Origin: an uncultured Lachnoclostridium sp. | GTDB lineage: Bacteria; Bacillota; Clostridia; Lachnospirales; Lachnospiraceae | Reading direction: 5' to 3' | Length of the DNA: 18,356 nt | NCBI GenBank assembly: GCA_902464595.1 | Contig: CABQJX010000051.1 | Coordinates: forward strand, 1-18,356 | Shown: positions 1 to 7,598 of the stretch, in pieces | How positions within the stretch are numbered: position 1 is the first letter of the stretch | Layout: each line of letters opens with the position of its first letter | Made by a program: the position numbers and the translations under genes | The notes under the pieces: model-generated | What the model was told of the DNA's origin: nothing | Seen by the model: only the letters and a program-made list of their open reading frames with translations | The model's database searches: none

Positions 1-486
1 GACGGGAACGGCTCCCTCCAGTCTTCAGCTGTGGACTTTAAGGGAGGAGAGGATTTCGGGGCTGCTGTGGAGCAGTATTATGAGCTTCACGGAAAACACC
101 TGTATGATGAGTGGAAGGTTCAATATGGAGAGGATGCCTCTCAGCTGGAAGCGGAATTGTCGGAGATGCTGACCCAGCGCTCCTTTCTCACTGGGGTGGA
201 ATCCACAGCAGAGGTCAAGATCTCCAACCAGGTCATCAGACGCAGCATTGAGGTGAAGGCAGCCTATGGGCTTAAAAGCCCCCGGTTTCTGGAGTATGTG
301 GGCGTTCCGGCAGATCTCACCCTCAAGACCTATGTGACCCAGTGCGCCTCCAACCCCACGGAGCTGGTCCGTAATGTGGATCTGGCTACGGATCTCATCA
401 GCTTCCTTTTGGAGCGTTTCGGGGTAAAGGACCGGGTTGATTCATTTTTGAAAAAGGCAGAAGACATTAAGAATAAGATTTTATAA
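1..486 (+). CDS. TadE-like pilus protein, C-terminal part (cut by window edge)
   Basis: The frame is open from base 1, so the gene starts upstream and only about 161 residues are visible. A GTG at 31 could be read as a start, but it has no ribosome binding site and the frame runs through it. The visible part lacks the N-terminal membrane anchor. It has a beta-rich segment (VKISNQVIRRSIEVKAAYGL) followed by a stretch containing NPTELVRNVDLATDLI. From memory, a P-x-E-x-I/V-R-N-x-D block is characteristic of the C-terminal half of clostridial TadE-like pseudopilin-family proteins. The next gene starts 9 bases after the stop, and the neighbours (DUF5702-like, a second TadE-like, prepilin peptidase) fit a Tad/Flp pilus operon. 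The role would be a minor, membrane-anchored component of the pilus or secretion apparatus. The family call is moderately sure; the truncation is certain. Confidence 0.65.
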   Translation, partial: DGNGSLQSSAVDFKGGEDFGAAVEQYYELHGKHLYDEWKVQYGEDASQLEAELSEMLTQRSFLTGVESTAEVKISNQVIRRSIEVKAAYGLKSPRFLEYVGVPADLTLKTYVTQCASNPTELVRNVDLATDLISFLLERFGVKDRVDSFLKKAEDIKNKIL

Positions 487-495
487 GGGGTAGGA

Positions 496-3400
496 ATGAA
501 AAAGTTTACAAAAAATGTAAAGGGATCCATCGCCCTCTTTTTGTCCATGATCATTCTTCTCCTGGTAATCCTGGAGGGATTTCTCATTGACGGAAGTAAG
601 GTGCTGGCGGCGAAAATGATGATGTCCAGCGCCGGGGATATGGCTTTGAACGCAGGTCTAACCCATTACGACGAGGCTCTGAGGGATATTTACGGTTTGT
701 TTGCAGTCAGCGAGACCGAGGAGGAGCTGACCGCCAATCTGAAAGCCTATTACCAGAAAACATTGGGAGAGAGCGTGGGAGGCGAGGACAGCGGAGGATA
801 TACAGATCAGCTGTTGGAATATATTGAACAGACCATCCAGACTGGCTGGAATAATGAGGAGGCAGGAAAGCTGTTGGATATGCAGCTGTCTGACGATTTC
901 AGCGCTTCTGGAGTAGAGCAGTCGGAGCTGTCCAATCCCCCTGTGCTAAAGAGCCAGATATTAGAGTATATGAAATACCGGGGGCCTGCCAGCCTGGGAT
1001 ACGGTATGCTAGAAAAGCTCCACATGTTTAAGCAGGTGAAGCAGCAGCAAAAGGTTATGGAGGGAAAGCTGAATTACGAGGAAAAGATGTCAGATGTACA
1101 GAAAGCATGTGAGGAGGCATACGAAAATATCGATCCCTACAACAAGCTGCTGGACGGGGATTTAAACCCGGATAAGGTGGAGGGGGACAGCCATGCCATC
1201 AACGAAAACATACACAAGTCCATTGTGGCAGCCTGGTGTCTGAGCCTGGTATCCAGGGATATTGGTTTAGATCCCCATTGGGAGAGGGATAATGGCACAA
1301 GTTCTTCCAATATGGATCAGGCATTTCAGCGGTGCATTCTTCTTAACTCCATGTCAGTTGCCTGTGAGGCGGCAGAAGCGGATCTGGCAGGAGATTTCTC
1401 CCTTCACCCTTCCGGGGCAGCCCATGCGGCTAAGGTGATGATCGGGTATGTGGAGGAGTTTGAGGTTTACCAAAATCTGTACACCACCTGGCAGAATTAT
1501 CTGGAGGAATACGAGGAACGGCGGGAGGCGGAACTGGACGGCCTGGACGACGAAGAGGACGAGAGTGAAATTGAAGCCATCGAGGAAGAACTGGAGGAGC
1601 TGGAGGAGGAAAAAGAGGAATATGAGGAGCAGTACAATGATATGGAGCAGTCCATTGAGCAGTGTATTGCAGTCATTGGAACAGCCCAAAATGTTTTAAA
1701 GGAAGATATTGACAGCCAGATGAAAACGGCGGCTGATTCATTAAATAGTCTGGCGAAGAGTGCTGAACAGTTAAAAAAACTGGCTGAGAATGGAAAGTCA
1801 GCGTTGGATGATGTGCTCACGCGAATGGGTGAGCTGGAAGCCCTGGGAGAGTCATGGCAGAGTTCTATCAGCAGCCTGGAGAATGGCGATATCAAGACCT
1901 CTATGCAGCTGGATAAGAATAATAAGGCGGAGGCTCTGGATCGGGATAAAATAAAGATCCTGCAAGGGCGGCTGGACAAGGGGATTGAGTACGGGGATAT
2001 GCTGTTGAATGCGGCAAAAGTGACATCGGCTGTCAGCTTTATCCTATATGAGGGACAGAAATCCTCCTACTCCGGCTGGCTGAAGAGCAGGTTTGAGGGA
2101 ACCTCCTATGGAGGTGAAACACAGCTTGAAGGCATCAGCTACCAGTCCTTTGATGTGCCGGCTCAGGCAGAGCGGGCCAAAGAAACCGGCGCCCTTTCTG
2201 ACGGGACTGTAACCGTTTATTTCCTGGATCCGTCAGGGGGACAGGAACAGGATGGCTATTGGAAAATGAATCTGGCCTCCACGAAGGAGCAGATGGGGCA
2301 GATCTCCGCCAAGGAGGACGAGTTTTTTAAATACCTGGAGCGTGTGTGTCCCGAAAGGGAGACGGATAAAGCTTCTAAGGAGGACGGAGAGGCGGCAAAG
2401 GAGTCCCTTCTGGAAAAGGGGGGGAGTGTGGATCTGACGCCGGAAGAACCCCTTCCCAGTCTGCCTGGGGATGTGACGGGAGCCGGGGGAGGAACGTCAG
2501 GGAAGTTTGACAAGACGGATTCAGGGGCAGATGAGAAAAACGTGTCAAAAGATGCAAAGGAAAACACCCAGAGCTCTGCGAATTTCCTGGAAGGCATCGG
2601 GGAGCTTCTGGAAAAAGGGCGGGATAAGCTGTATTTGTCCGAGTACGCCACAAAGATGTTCAGCTGCTATACGACGGACAAGCAAGAAGCAGTGGCTTCT
2701 ACTTTAAGCGGATATGCTTTTACAGCGGATCACAATCAGATGTACAAGGCAGAGGTGGAGTACATTCTCTGGGGAAATACAGACGGCACAAAGGACGTAC
2801 AGTATACCCTGGCTACAATCTTCGGCGTCCGCTTTCTGTTAAACAGCCTGTACGCCTTTACAGGGGATCCTGAGATCCGCCAGGTATCCCTGGCTATCGC
2901 AGCTTCCATTGCAGGCTGGACGGGATTTGGCGTGCCTTTGGTTCAAAGCGTGGTGATACTGGGCTTTGCACTGGCGGAGACTGCGTTGGATCTTGAGGCA
3001 TTGAAGAAGGGGGAGAGCGTTCCCATCTATAAGTCCACCTCCAACTGGATGATCAAGCCCAGCGGATTTACAAAGGAAGCCATCGAGCAGGCGGTTGACA
3101 GGGTGGGTAGCGCTGCCAAAAAGTATCTCTTTGAACAGCTGGATCAGCTGACAGAGGATACAAAGGGCGCTTTCAAAGAAAAATTAAACGAGTATACGAA
3201 TGAGACGATAGATAATATCGTGTCAAGCGCTTCCGCCGCTGTTTTAAATCCCCTGCAGGAAAGAATCCTGGGCCTTGTGAACGTAGTATCTCCCCAAAAG
3301 GCAGATGTTGAGACAAGGATAGATCAGTGTATATCGAGAATACAGGAAAGTATCAACAGCGAAAGTGACAGTGTGATGAAGGAGGCAAAACTGGCTGCTG

Positions 3401-4041
3401 TGAATTACGTGGGAACCAGGCTGAAGAAAAAATTAGTGAACCTGGTTGACGAGGTCCAGCAGCAGACCATGACCAATGAGCAGATTACAGAGAAGGTAAA
3501 CCAGACATTTGCCAATATTACCAAAGAACTGAAGGGTACATTAAAATCTGTAGTGGATCCGGCAGTTAGGGAACTGACGGGAAAGGTAGATGAGGCCCTT
3601 AATTCCGCCAACGAGGATTTACAGGAAAAAGTGAGCGAAGCCATGGACGATATGCTGACCCGCATCAACTGCGGCGTTGCCTTTGCTGATACGGAAAGCA
3701 TCAACGTGGACGGTTCAAAGGGAAGGACATCAGGTTCCGCAGCTCTCACCATGAACTATCAGGAATATTTGTGGATGTTCATAGCAGTTCAGAGCATTGC
3801 AAATGAGGATGCTTTTTTAAAGCGCATAGGAAATCTGGTCCAGGCAAACCTGGCCGCCTCCAATACAAAGCCCTCCCCTGATTTTAATATTACAGGGGCC
3901 TATACCTTTCTCCAGGTAGATGCATCCGCAGATCTCTCTACTACCTTCTTCTCCATGCCCGTGCCTGTGGCTGGAGGCGGCGGAACGGTATTAGGGCAGG
4001 ATTCCTACAGTGTCGGCTATCACGGGATCCTGGGATATTAA
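496..4041 (+). CDS. Large DUF5702-like Tad-locus protein with TadG-like N-terminal anchor and acidic coiled coil
   Basis: This is a 1181-residue protein starting at ATG 496 behind a GGGGTAGG-type site. Residues 1-45 are a short basic leader and one hydrophobic segment (GSIALFLSMIILLLVILEGF), like TadE/TadG proteins, so the bulk should be extracytoplasmic. Residues ~336-391 are an extremely Glu/Asp-rich coiled coil. A Gly/Ser/Glu linker lies near residues 640-700. A hydrophobic, Gly/Ala-rich stretch at ~790-840 could be a second membrane or buried segment, and further amphipathic helices follow up to ~1050. The C-terminal ~130 residues look globular. Proteins of this layout beside clostridial TadE genes are, from memory, annotated DUF5702. 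It is probably a structural or anchoring part of the pilus; no enzyme motif is seen. Ten bases before it ends a TadE-like gene, and 27 bases after it begins another. Confidence 0.72.
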   Translation: MKKFTKNVKGSIALFLSMIILLLVILEGFLIDGSKVLAAKMMMSSAGDMALNAGLTHYDEALRDIYGLFAVSETEEELTANLKAYYQKTLGESVGGEDSGGYTDQLLEYIEQTIQTGWNNEEAGKLLDMQLSDDFSASGVEQSELSNPPVLKSQILEYMKYRGPASLGYGMLEKLHMFKQVKQQQKVMEGKLNYEEKMSDVQKACEEAYENIDPYNKLLDGDLNPDKVEGDSHAINENIHKSIVAAWCLSLVSRDIGLDPHWERDNGTSSSNMDQAFQRCILLNSMSVACEAAEADLAGDFSLHPSGAAHAAKVMIGYVEEFEVYQNLYTTWQNYLEEYEERREAELDGLDDEEDESEIEAIEEELEELEEEKEEYEEQYNDMEQSIEQCIAVIGTAQNVLKEDIDSQMKTAADSLNSLAKSAEQLKKLAENGKSALDDVLTRMGELEALGESWQSSISSLENGDIKTSMQLDKNNKAEALDRDKIKILQGRLDKGIEYGDMLLNAAKVTSAVSFILYEGQKSSYSGWLKSRFEGTSYGGETQLEGISYQSFDVPAQAERAKETGALSDGTVTVYFLDPSGGQEQDGYWKMNLASTKEQMGQISAKEDEFFKYLERVCPERETDKASKEDGEAAKESLLEKGGSVDLTPEEPLPSLPGDVTGAGGGTSGKFDKTDSGADEKNVSKDAKENTQSSANFLEGIGELLEKGRDKLYLSEYATKMFSCYTTDKQEAVASTLSGYAFTADHNQMYKAEVEYILWGNTDGTKDVQYTLATIFGVRFLLNSLYAFTGDPEIRQVSLAIAASIAGWTGFGVPLVQSVVILGFALAETALDLEALKKGESVPIYKSTSNWMIKPSGFTKEAIEQAVDRVGSAAKKYLFEQLDQLTEDTKGAFKEKLNEYTNETIDNIVSSASAAVLNPLQERILGLVNVVSPQKADVETRIDQCISRIQESINSESDSVMKEAKLAAVNYVGTRLKKKLVNLVDEVQQQTMTNEQITEKVNQTFANITKELKGTLKSVVDPAVRELTGKVDEALNSANEDLQEKVSEAMDDMLTRINCGVAFADTESINVDGSKGRTSGSAALTMNYQEYLWMFIAVQSIANEDAFLKRIGNLVQANLAASNTKPSPDFNITGAYTFLQVDASADLSTTFFSMPVPVAGGGGTVLGQDSYSVGYHGILGY

Positions 4042-4068
4042 AAGGAAAGAGAAGAGGGAGGACGAGCC

Positions 4069-4884
4069 ATGAAACGAGAAAAGGGTTCCCTGACCGTGGA
4101 GGCGGCCATTGTGCTGGTGATCTTTATTTTCGGCTATGCGGCCATTACCAGCATAACCGATTTTATACGGGCCCAGATGATCATTCAGCAGAGTATTACC
4201 CAGGCTGCAAAGGAAATATCCTCTTACTGCTACCTTGTGAGCAAAACCGGGCTTATGGAGGACAGTGGGGAGATCCATGAGGAAGCAGGGCAATTTAAAG
4301 AGAGCACAGACGAAGTGATCGACACGGTGGCAAAGCTTTATGAGGCAATTTCAGACGGCTCTGAGCATATAAGCGCTTCGGTGGGAGAGATCGAGAGCAG
4401 CCAGACGCTGGAGGAGGCTTTTTCCAATGTCCAGGACGCAGCGGACATTACACAGCAGGAATTTCAAAACATGGTGACCCAGGCCAACAACATGATTGAG
4501 ACGGGAGGAGATTATTTCAGCGATCCTAAGAGGATCCTGAAAGGATTGGGGGCCTTGGCTAAGGACGGAGCTTTGAGCGCAGTCAAATCCTATGTGATCA
4601 TGGCTCCCATCAGCAAATCCATGGTCAAAGGCCAGATCGAGCCTTACGGCAGGAACGGGAAGGGAGAAGACATTCTAGAACGGCTGGGGGTGGTAGATGG
4701 TCTGGACGGGCTGAATTTTGTGGGAAGCACCTTGTTTAATGACGGAACTACCGTCACCGTACAGGTCTCCTACACCATGAAGGTAAGATATCCGGGATTT
4801 GATGAAAAAGAATTTCATTTTACCCAGGCAGCTTCCACCCAGGCCTGGGGCTCTCATGACAATAACCGTTTTTGGAGAGAATAA
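4069..4884 (+). CDS. TadE-like pilus assembly protein
   Basis: This 271-residue protein starts at ATG 4069, with AGGGAGG seven bases upstream. The N-terminus reads KREKGSLTVEAAIVLVIFIF. That is a typical TadE leader: basic residues, then a Gly-Ser/Thr-x-Thr-Val-Glu-Ala-Ala class III (type IV pilin-like) motif at the edge of a single membrane helix (about residues 8-32). A prepilin peptidase gene, the expected processing enzyme, lies two genes downstream. The rest (helical region 60-150, then a beta-rich C-terminus with TVTVQVSYTMKVRYPGF) should be outside the membrane. Known TadE/TadF proteins are minor pseudopilins needed for Flp pilus assembly. It has two cysteine-free halves except for a single Cys near residue 49 just after the helix. 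The family call is confident; the exact role is not. Confidence 0.82.
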   Translation: MKREKGSLTVEAAIVLVIFIFGYAAITSITDFIRAQMIIQQSITQAAKEISSYCYLVSKTGLMEDSGEIHEEAGQFKESTDEVIDTVAKLYEAISDGSEHISASVGEIESSQTLEEAFSNVQDAADITQQEFQNMVTQANNMIETGGDYFSDPKRILKGLGALAKDGALSAVKSYVIMAPISKSMVKGQIEPYGRNGKGEDILERLGVVDGLDGLNFVGSTLFNDGTTVTVQVSYTMKVRYPGFDEKEFHFTQAASTQAWGSHDNNRFWRE

Positions 4885-4909
4885 AAATCAAACAACTAGG
4901 AGGAACAAG

Positions 4910-5605
4910 ATGAAAAAGAGAGCAGTATTACTGGCAGCTATGGCAGCCCTGTACCTTTGTGGGTGCGCAAAGGGGGAGACAGCAGTGGCAGAAAATAAAA
5001 CAGCCCAGGAAAGCAGCGGGGAGTCAAAGGAAGAAACCGCATCACCGGAGGGTGCAGAAGCCTCCCAGACACAGACGGAGAAGGCGGATCAGGAGGAAGC
5101 AGGGGACAGCCAGGTGAGCCAGGACTTCCGGGATCATTTTAGCGAGATAACCATTAACGGGACAACCCTTCAATTTCCCATAAGCTATAAGAACTTCACA
5201 GCAGCCGGTTTTGAGATGCAGTCTACTTATGTAGATGAAATATATAAGGGTGAGCGAATAGGGGGGACGGCCTGCTGGAAGGAAGGGGAGAACAATTTCT
5301 TTGCAGTAGACATCAGTCAGAACAGCAGCGATGATAAGATCAATGTGGAAGATGGAGATATTGTGTCTTTTACCTGGGATCGTATGTCCTATGGGGGGCA
5401 GGATGTAACCTTTTACGGGGGCATCCATGCGGATTCTACCCGTGAGGAGGTAGGAGCTGTTTTGGAGGAAATAGACAGTGACGATTCGTCGGCCAGCTAT
5501 GAGCTGTTCCTGGATGAGGATAAGACAATGGGGCTGTACGTTCTGTTCCTGGGCGACGAACTTACGACCGTAAACCTCTATACAGACTACGCAAACGAAG
5601 GGTGA
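4910..5605 (+). CDS. Small lipoprotein of unknown function in the Tad locus
   Basis: The start is set at ATG 4910, behind TAGGAGGAAC. In-frame codons further upstream overlap the TadE gene and have no signal sequence, so they are not used. The 231-residue product begins with a lipoprotein signal (MKKRAVLLAAMAALYL followed by C-G-C). Cys19 is the likely lipidated residue, with Leu16-Cys17-Gly18 as the lipobox. Residues 20-70 are a Ser/Glu/Thr/Gln-rich flexible linker. Residues ~78-231 look like a compact beta-rich domain starting ITINGTTLQFPISYKNF. I do not recognise the family; short Firmicute lipoproteins with an N-terminal 'INGxxxxFPxSYxxF' strand exist but have no settled function. The gene overlaps the prepilin peptidase gene by four bases (GTGA), which suggests translational coupling and a role linked to the pilus at the outer face of the membrane. 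Confidence 0.8.
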   Translation: MKKRAVLLAAMAALYLCGCAKGETAVAENKTAQESSGESKEETASPEGAEASQTQTEKADQEEAGDSQVSQDFRDHFSEITINGTTLQFPISYKNFTAAGFEMQSTYVDEIYKGERIGGTACWKEGENNFFAVDISQNSSDDKINVEDGDIVSFTWDRMSYGGQDVTFYGGIHADSTREEVGAVLEEIDSDDSSASYELFLDEDKTMGLYVLFLGDELTTVNLYTDYANEG

Positions 5606-6255
5606 TCCAAGTGACAGCAGCACAGGTTATGTTACTTTCAATTCTGACGGTCTTTGGAGTAATAGGAGGCGTGTTTTTTGGCAGATACCAGCTTATGCGG
5701 TGGAAGCTTTGGGAGGGGAAACAGAAGCTGTATCTGATTGCAGGCTGTGTTCTGATCTTCGGGGGAGCAGGCTATCTGAATGGCCAGTACGGCTATCATA
5801 TTTTGAAGATCCTGCGGTACTGGATCCTTCTGTATGGACTGCTGCTCTTGGGGATGTTGGATCAGCAGAGGAAGATCATTCCTAACCGGGCGCTGCTGGC
5901 CCTCCTGGGAGTACGGACCCTCCTTTTTATCCCGGAATGTATCTGCTTTTTCCAGCTGGCAGGGGAGCTTTTGATTTCCTCCTTTGCAGGGCTTTTTGGA
6001 GGGCTTGTCCTATTCCTGGCTGCCGGGATTATTGCCAGAAGCGGCATCGGAATGGGAGACGTAAAGCTCATTGCCGTAACTGGGTATTTTTTAGGATTTA
6101 AGGTGCTGATGAGCAGTCTGATCATCACCATGGTTCTCACCGTCCTTGGCGGGATTATTACACTGGTATTCAAAAAGGCAGGGCTTCGGTCAGAGATGCC
6201 CTTTGCGCCCTTTGTATTCTGGGGGACGCTGACAGCGGTGATACTTGGCTGCTAG
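5602..6255 (+). CDS. Prepilin peptidase, A24 family (CpaA/TadV type)
   Basis: This is a polytopic membrane aspartyl protease that would cleave the leader of Flp pilin and TadE-like precursors. Both catalytic aspartates are visible: one in GMLDQQRKIIPN (D followed by I-P-N after the first cytosolic loop) and one in GIGMGDVKL (the GxGD motif). At 217 residues it has about six hydrophobic segments. It lacks the N-terminal cysteine-rich methylase domain of PilD-type enzymes, as expected for CpaA/TadV. The start is uncertain. GTG 5602 overlaps the preceding stop (GTGA coupling), GTG 5611 has better spacing from GAAGGG, and ATG 5629 is also in frame just before the first membrane helix. Its place after TadE-like genes supports the function. 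Confidence 0.88.
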   Translation: MIQVTAAQVMLLSILTVFGVIGGVFFGRYQLMRWKLWEGKQKLYLIAGCVLIFGGAGYLNGQYGYHILKILRYWILLYGLLLLGMLDQQRKIIPNRALLALLGVRTLLFIPECICFFQLAGELLISSFAGLFGGLVLFLAAGIIARSGIGMGDVKLIAVTGYFLGFKVLMSSLIITMVLTVLGGIITLVFKKAGLRSEMPFAPFVFWGTLTAVILGC

Positions 6256-6290
6256 GAGCCATCAGTAAGGATTTTAAGGAGTCAAATGAT

Positions 6291-7598
6291 ATGAAACGAG
6301 CAGTATTGGCAGGTATGGTTGCCCTTTGTGCCCTGGGCTGGTATGTGACGGGAAAGGATATGATCGCCCGTCCCATGGCTTACAGCCGCCTGATGGAGCA
6401 GGCAGAGCAGTATGAAAAGGATAAAATCTACATACGGGCCATTGAAACATACAAGGAGGCTCTGGAATATAAGCCGGAGTCTATTGAGATCCAGAGCCGG
6501 ATCGCGGAGGATTATCTGTCTCTGGGAGACGAATCTTCCTTTATCAACCGCTGTAATTCCATCAACAGCACATACAATTATCCTATATCTGTAGTAACGC
6601 GTCTGGCGGATTATTATATGGAAAACAACCGGAATGACAACGCCATTACCCTTCTCACAAAGGCAAGAAGGGTTCATGAGGGAAATCCGGATCTGGCGGA
6701 GCGCTACGAAAAGCTGAGGTACACTTATAAAGAAGTTTATGTCAGCTATGATGAGATATGGCCTATGAGAAATGACAGTGCAGTCATTGTGGAGGAAGGA
6801 AGATACGGGCTTATAAAGCCTTCCGGGAAGGCAATCCTGCGGTGTGCCAATGAAGCTGTTCTTCCCCTGTCTAATGACCGGACACAGATTCCTGTAAAGC
6901 AGGAGGGAGAGACCTTCTTTGCAAATAATGACGGCTACCGGATCGAGGTTCCGAAAGAGGGACGTCCGGTAGAGGCTCTGGGAGTTCTCTGCAACGGGAA
7001 AGCTCCGGCTATGATTGGTGGCGCTTACGGGTATGTAGACGGGAAATTTAATGAGCTGACCTCCTTTGAATGGGAGGACGCCACGGTGATCCAGTCAGGC
7101 TTCGGCTCTGTGAAAAAGGAGGGAAAATGGGCTCTCATCAATGAAAACCTTGAGGTTTTTACAGACTATATTTATGAGGATGTAAAACGGGATGTATACG
7201 GCTACTGCTCGATCTCAGGAAGGGTGTTTGCAGGCAGGGAAGGAGAGTACCGCCTGTATAATGAAAAGGGGGAGCCAGTGGGGGATGGTGTATTTGAGGA
7301 TGCAGTCCCCTTTGTTTCCCAGGAGCCTACTGCTGTAAAGAAGGATGGGAAATGGGGATTTATCGATCTGGATGGACGCATGGTGATCGAACCCCAGTAT
7401 GAGTCTGCGGAAGGCTTTAATGAGGGGCTGGCTCCGGTAGAGACATTAAACGGATGGGGGTATATTACCCAGGACAACCGTATGGTGATCGCCGACGAGT
7501 TTAAGGGGGCCCATTATTTTTATAAGGGATACGCGCCTGTCAAGACAGGAAACTCCTGGTCAGTCATTGAGCGGAATGTGAAGGAGGGAAATGCTTAA
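6291..7598 (+). CDS. Membrane-anchored TPR and WG-repeat protein
   Basis: The 435-residue product starts at ATG 6291, behind AAGGAG nine bases upstream. Residues 3-20 form a single hydrophobic anchor, so the rest is likely outside the cell. Residues ~30-140 are helical and TPR-like (YEKDKIYIRAIETYKEALEY and a later NAITLLTKAR repeat). Residues ~150-430 form a series of degenerate WG/KWG beta repeats: GRYGLIKPSGK, GAYGYVDG, GKWALINENLEV, GEYRLYNEKGEP, GKWGFIDLDGRMVIEPQY, NGWGYITQDNRMVIADEF and GNSWSVIER. WG repeats are usually protein- or wall-interaction modules; their ligand is unknown. Its stop overlaps the start of the FHA gene by eight bases, tying it to the signalling half of the operon. 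It could be a sensor or scaffold bridging the pilus and the kinases. Confidence 0.82.
   Translation: MKRAVLAGMVALCALGWYVTGKDMIARPMAYSRLMEQAEQYEKDKIYIRAIETYKEALEYKPESIEIQSRIAEDYLSLGDESSFINRCNSINSTYNYPISVVTRLADYYMENNRNDNAITLLTKARRVHEGNPDLAERYEKLRYTYKEVYVSYDEIWPMRNDSAVIVEEGRYGLIKPSGKAILRCANEAVLPLSNDRTQIPVKQEGETFFANNDGYRIEVPKEGRPVEALGVLCNGKAPAMIGGAYGYVDGKFNELTSFEWEDATVIQSGFGSVKKEGKWALINENLEVFTDYIYEDVKRDVYGYCSISGRVFAGREGEYRLYNEKGEPVGDGVFEDAVPFVSQEPTAVKKDGKWGFIDLDGRMVIEPQYESAEGFNEGLAPVETLNGWGYITQDNRMVIADEFKGAHYFYKGYAPVKTGNSWSVIERNVKEGNA

Noticed and set aside
1354..1979. Long - strand open frames opposite the acidic coiled coil of the DUF5702-like gene
   Set aside because: They mirror GAG/GAA-rich coding DNA (giving Ser- and Leu-rich translations), lack ribosome sites and lie entirely inside a convincing gene.
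4799..4909. Upstream start (ATG 4799) for the small lipoprotein gene
   Set aside because: It lies inside the TadE-like gene and would bury the lipoprotein signal behind 37 unrelated residues. ATG 4910 has a strong TAGGAGG site.
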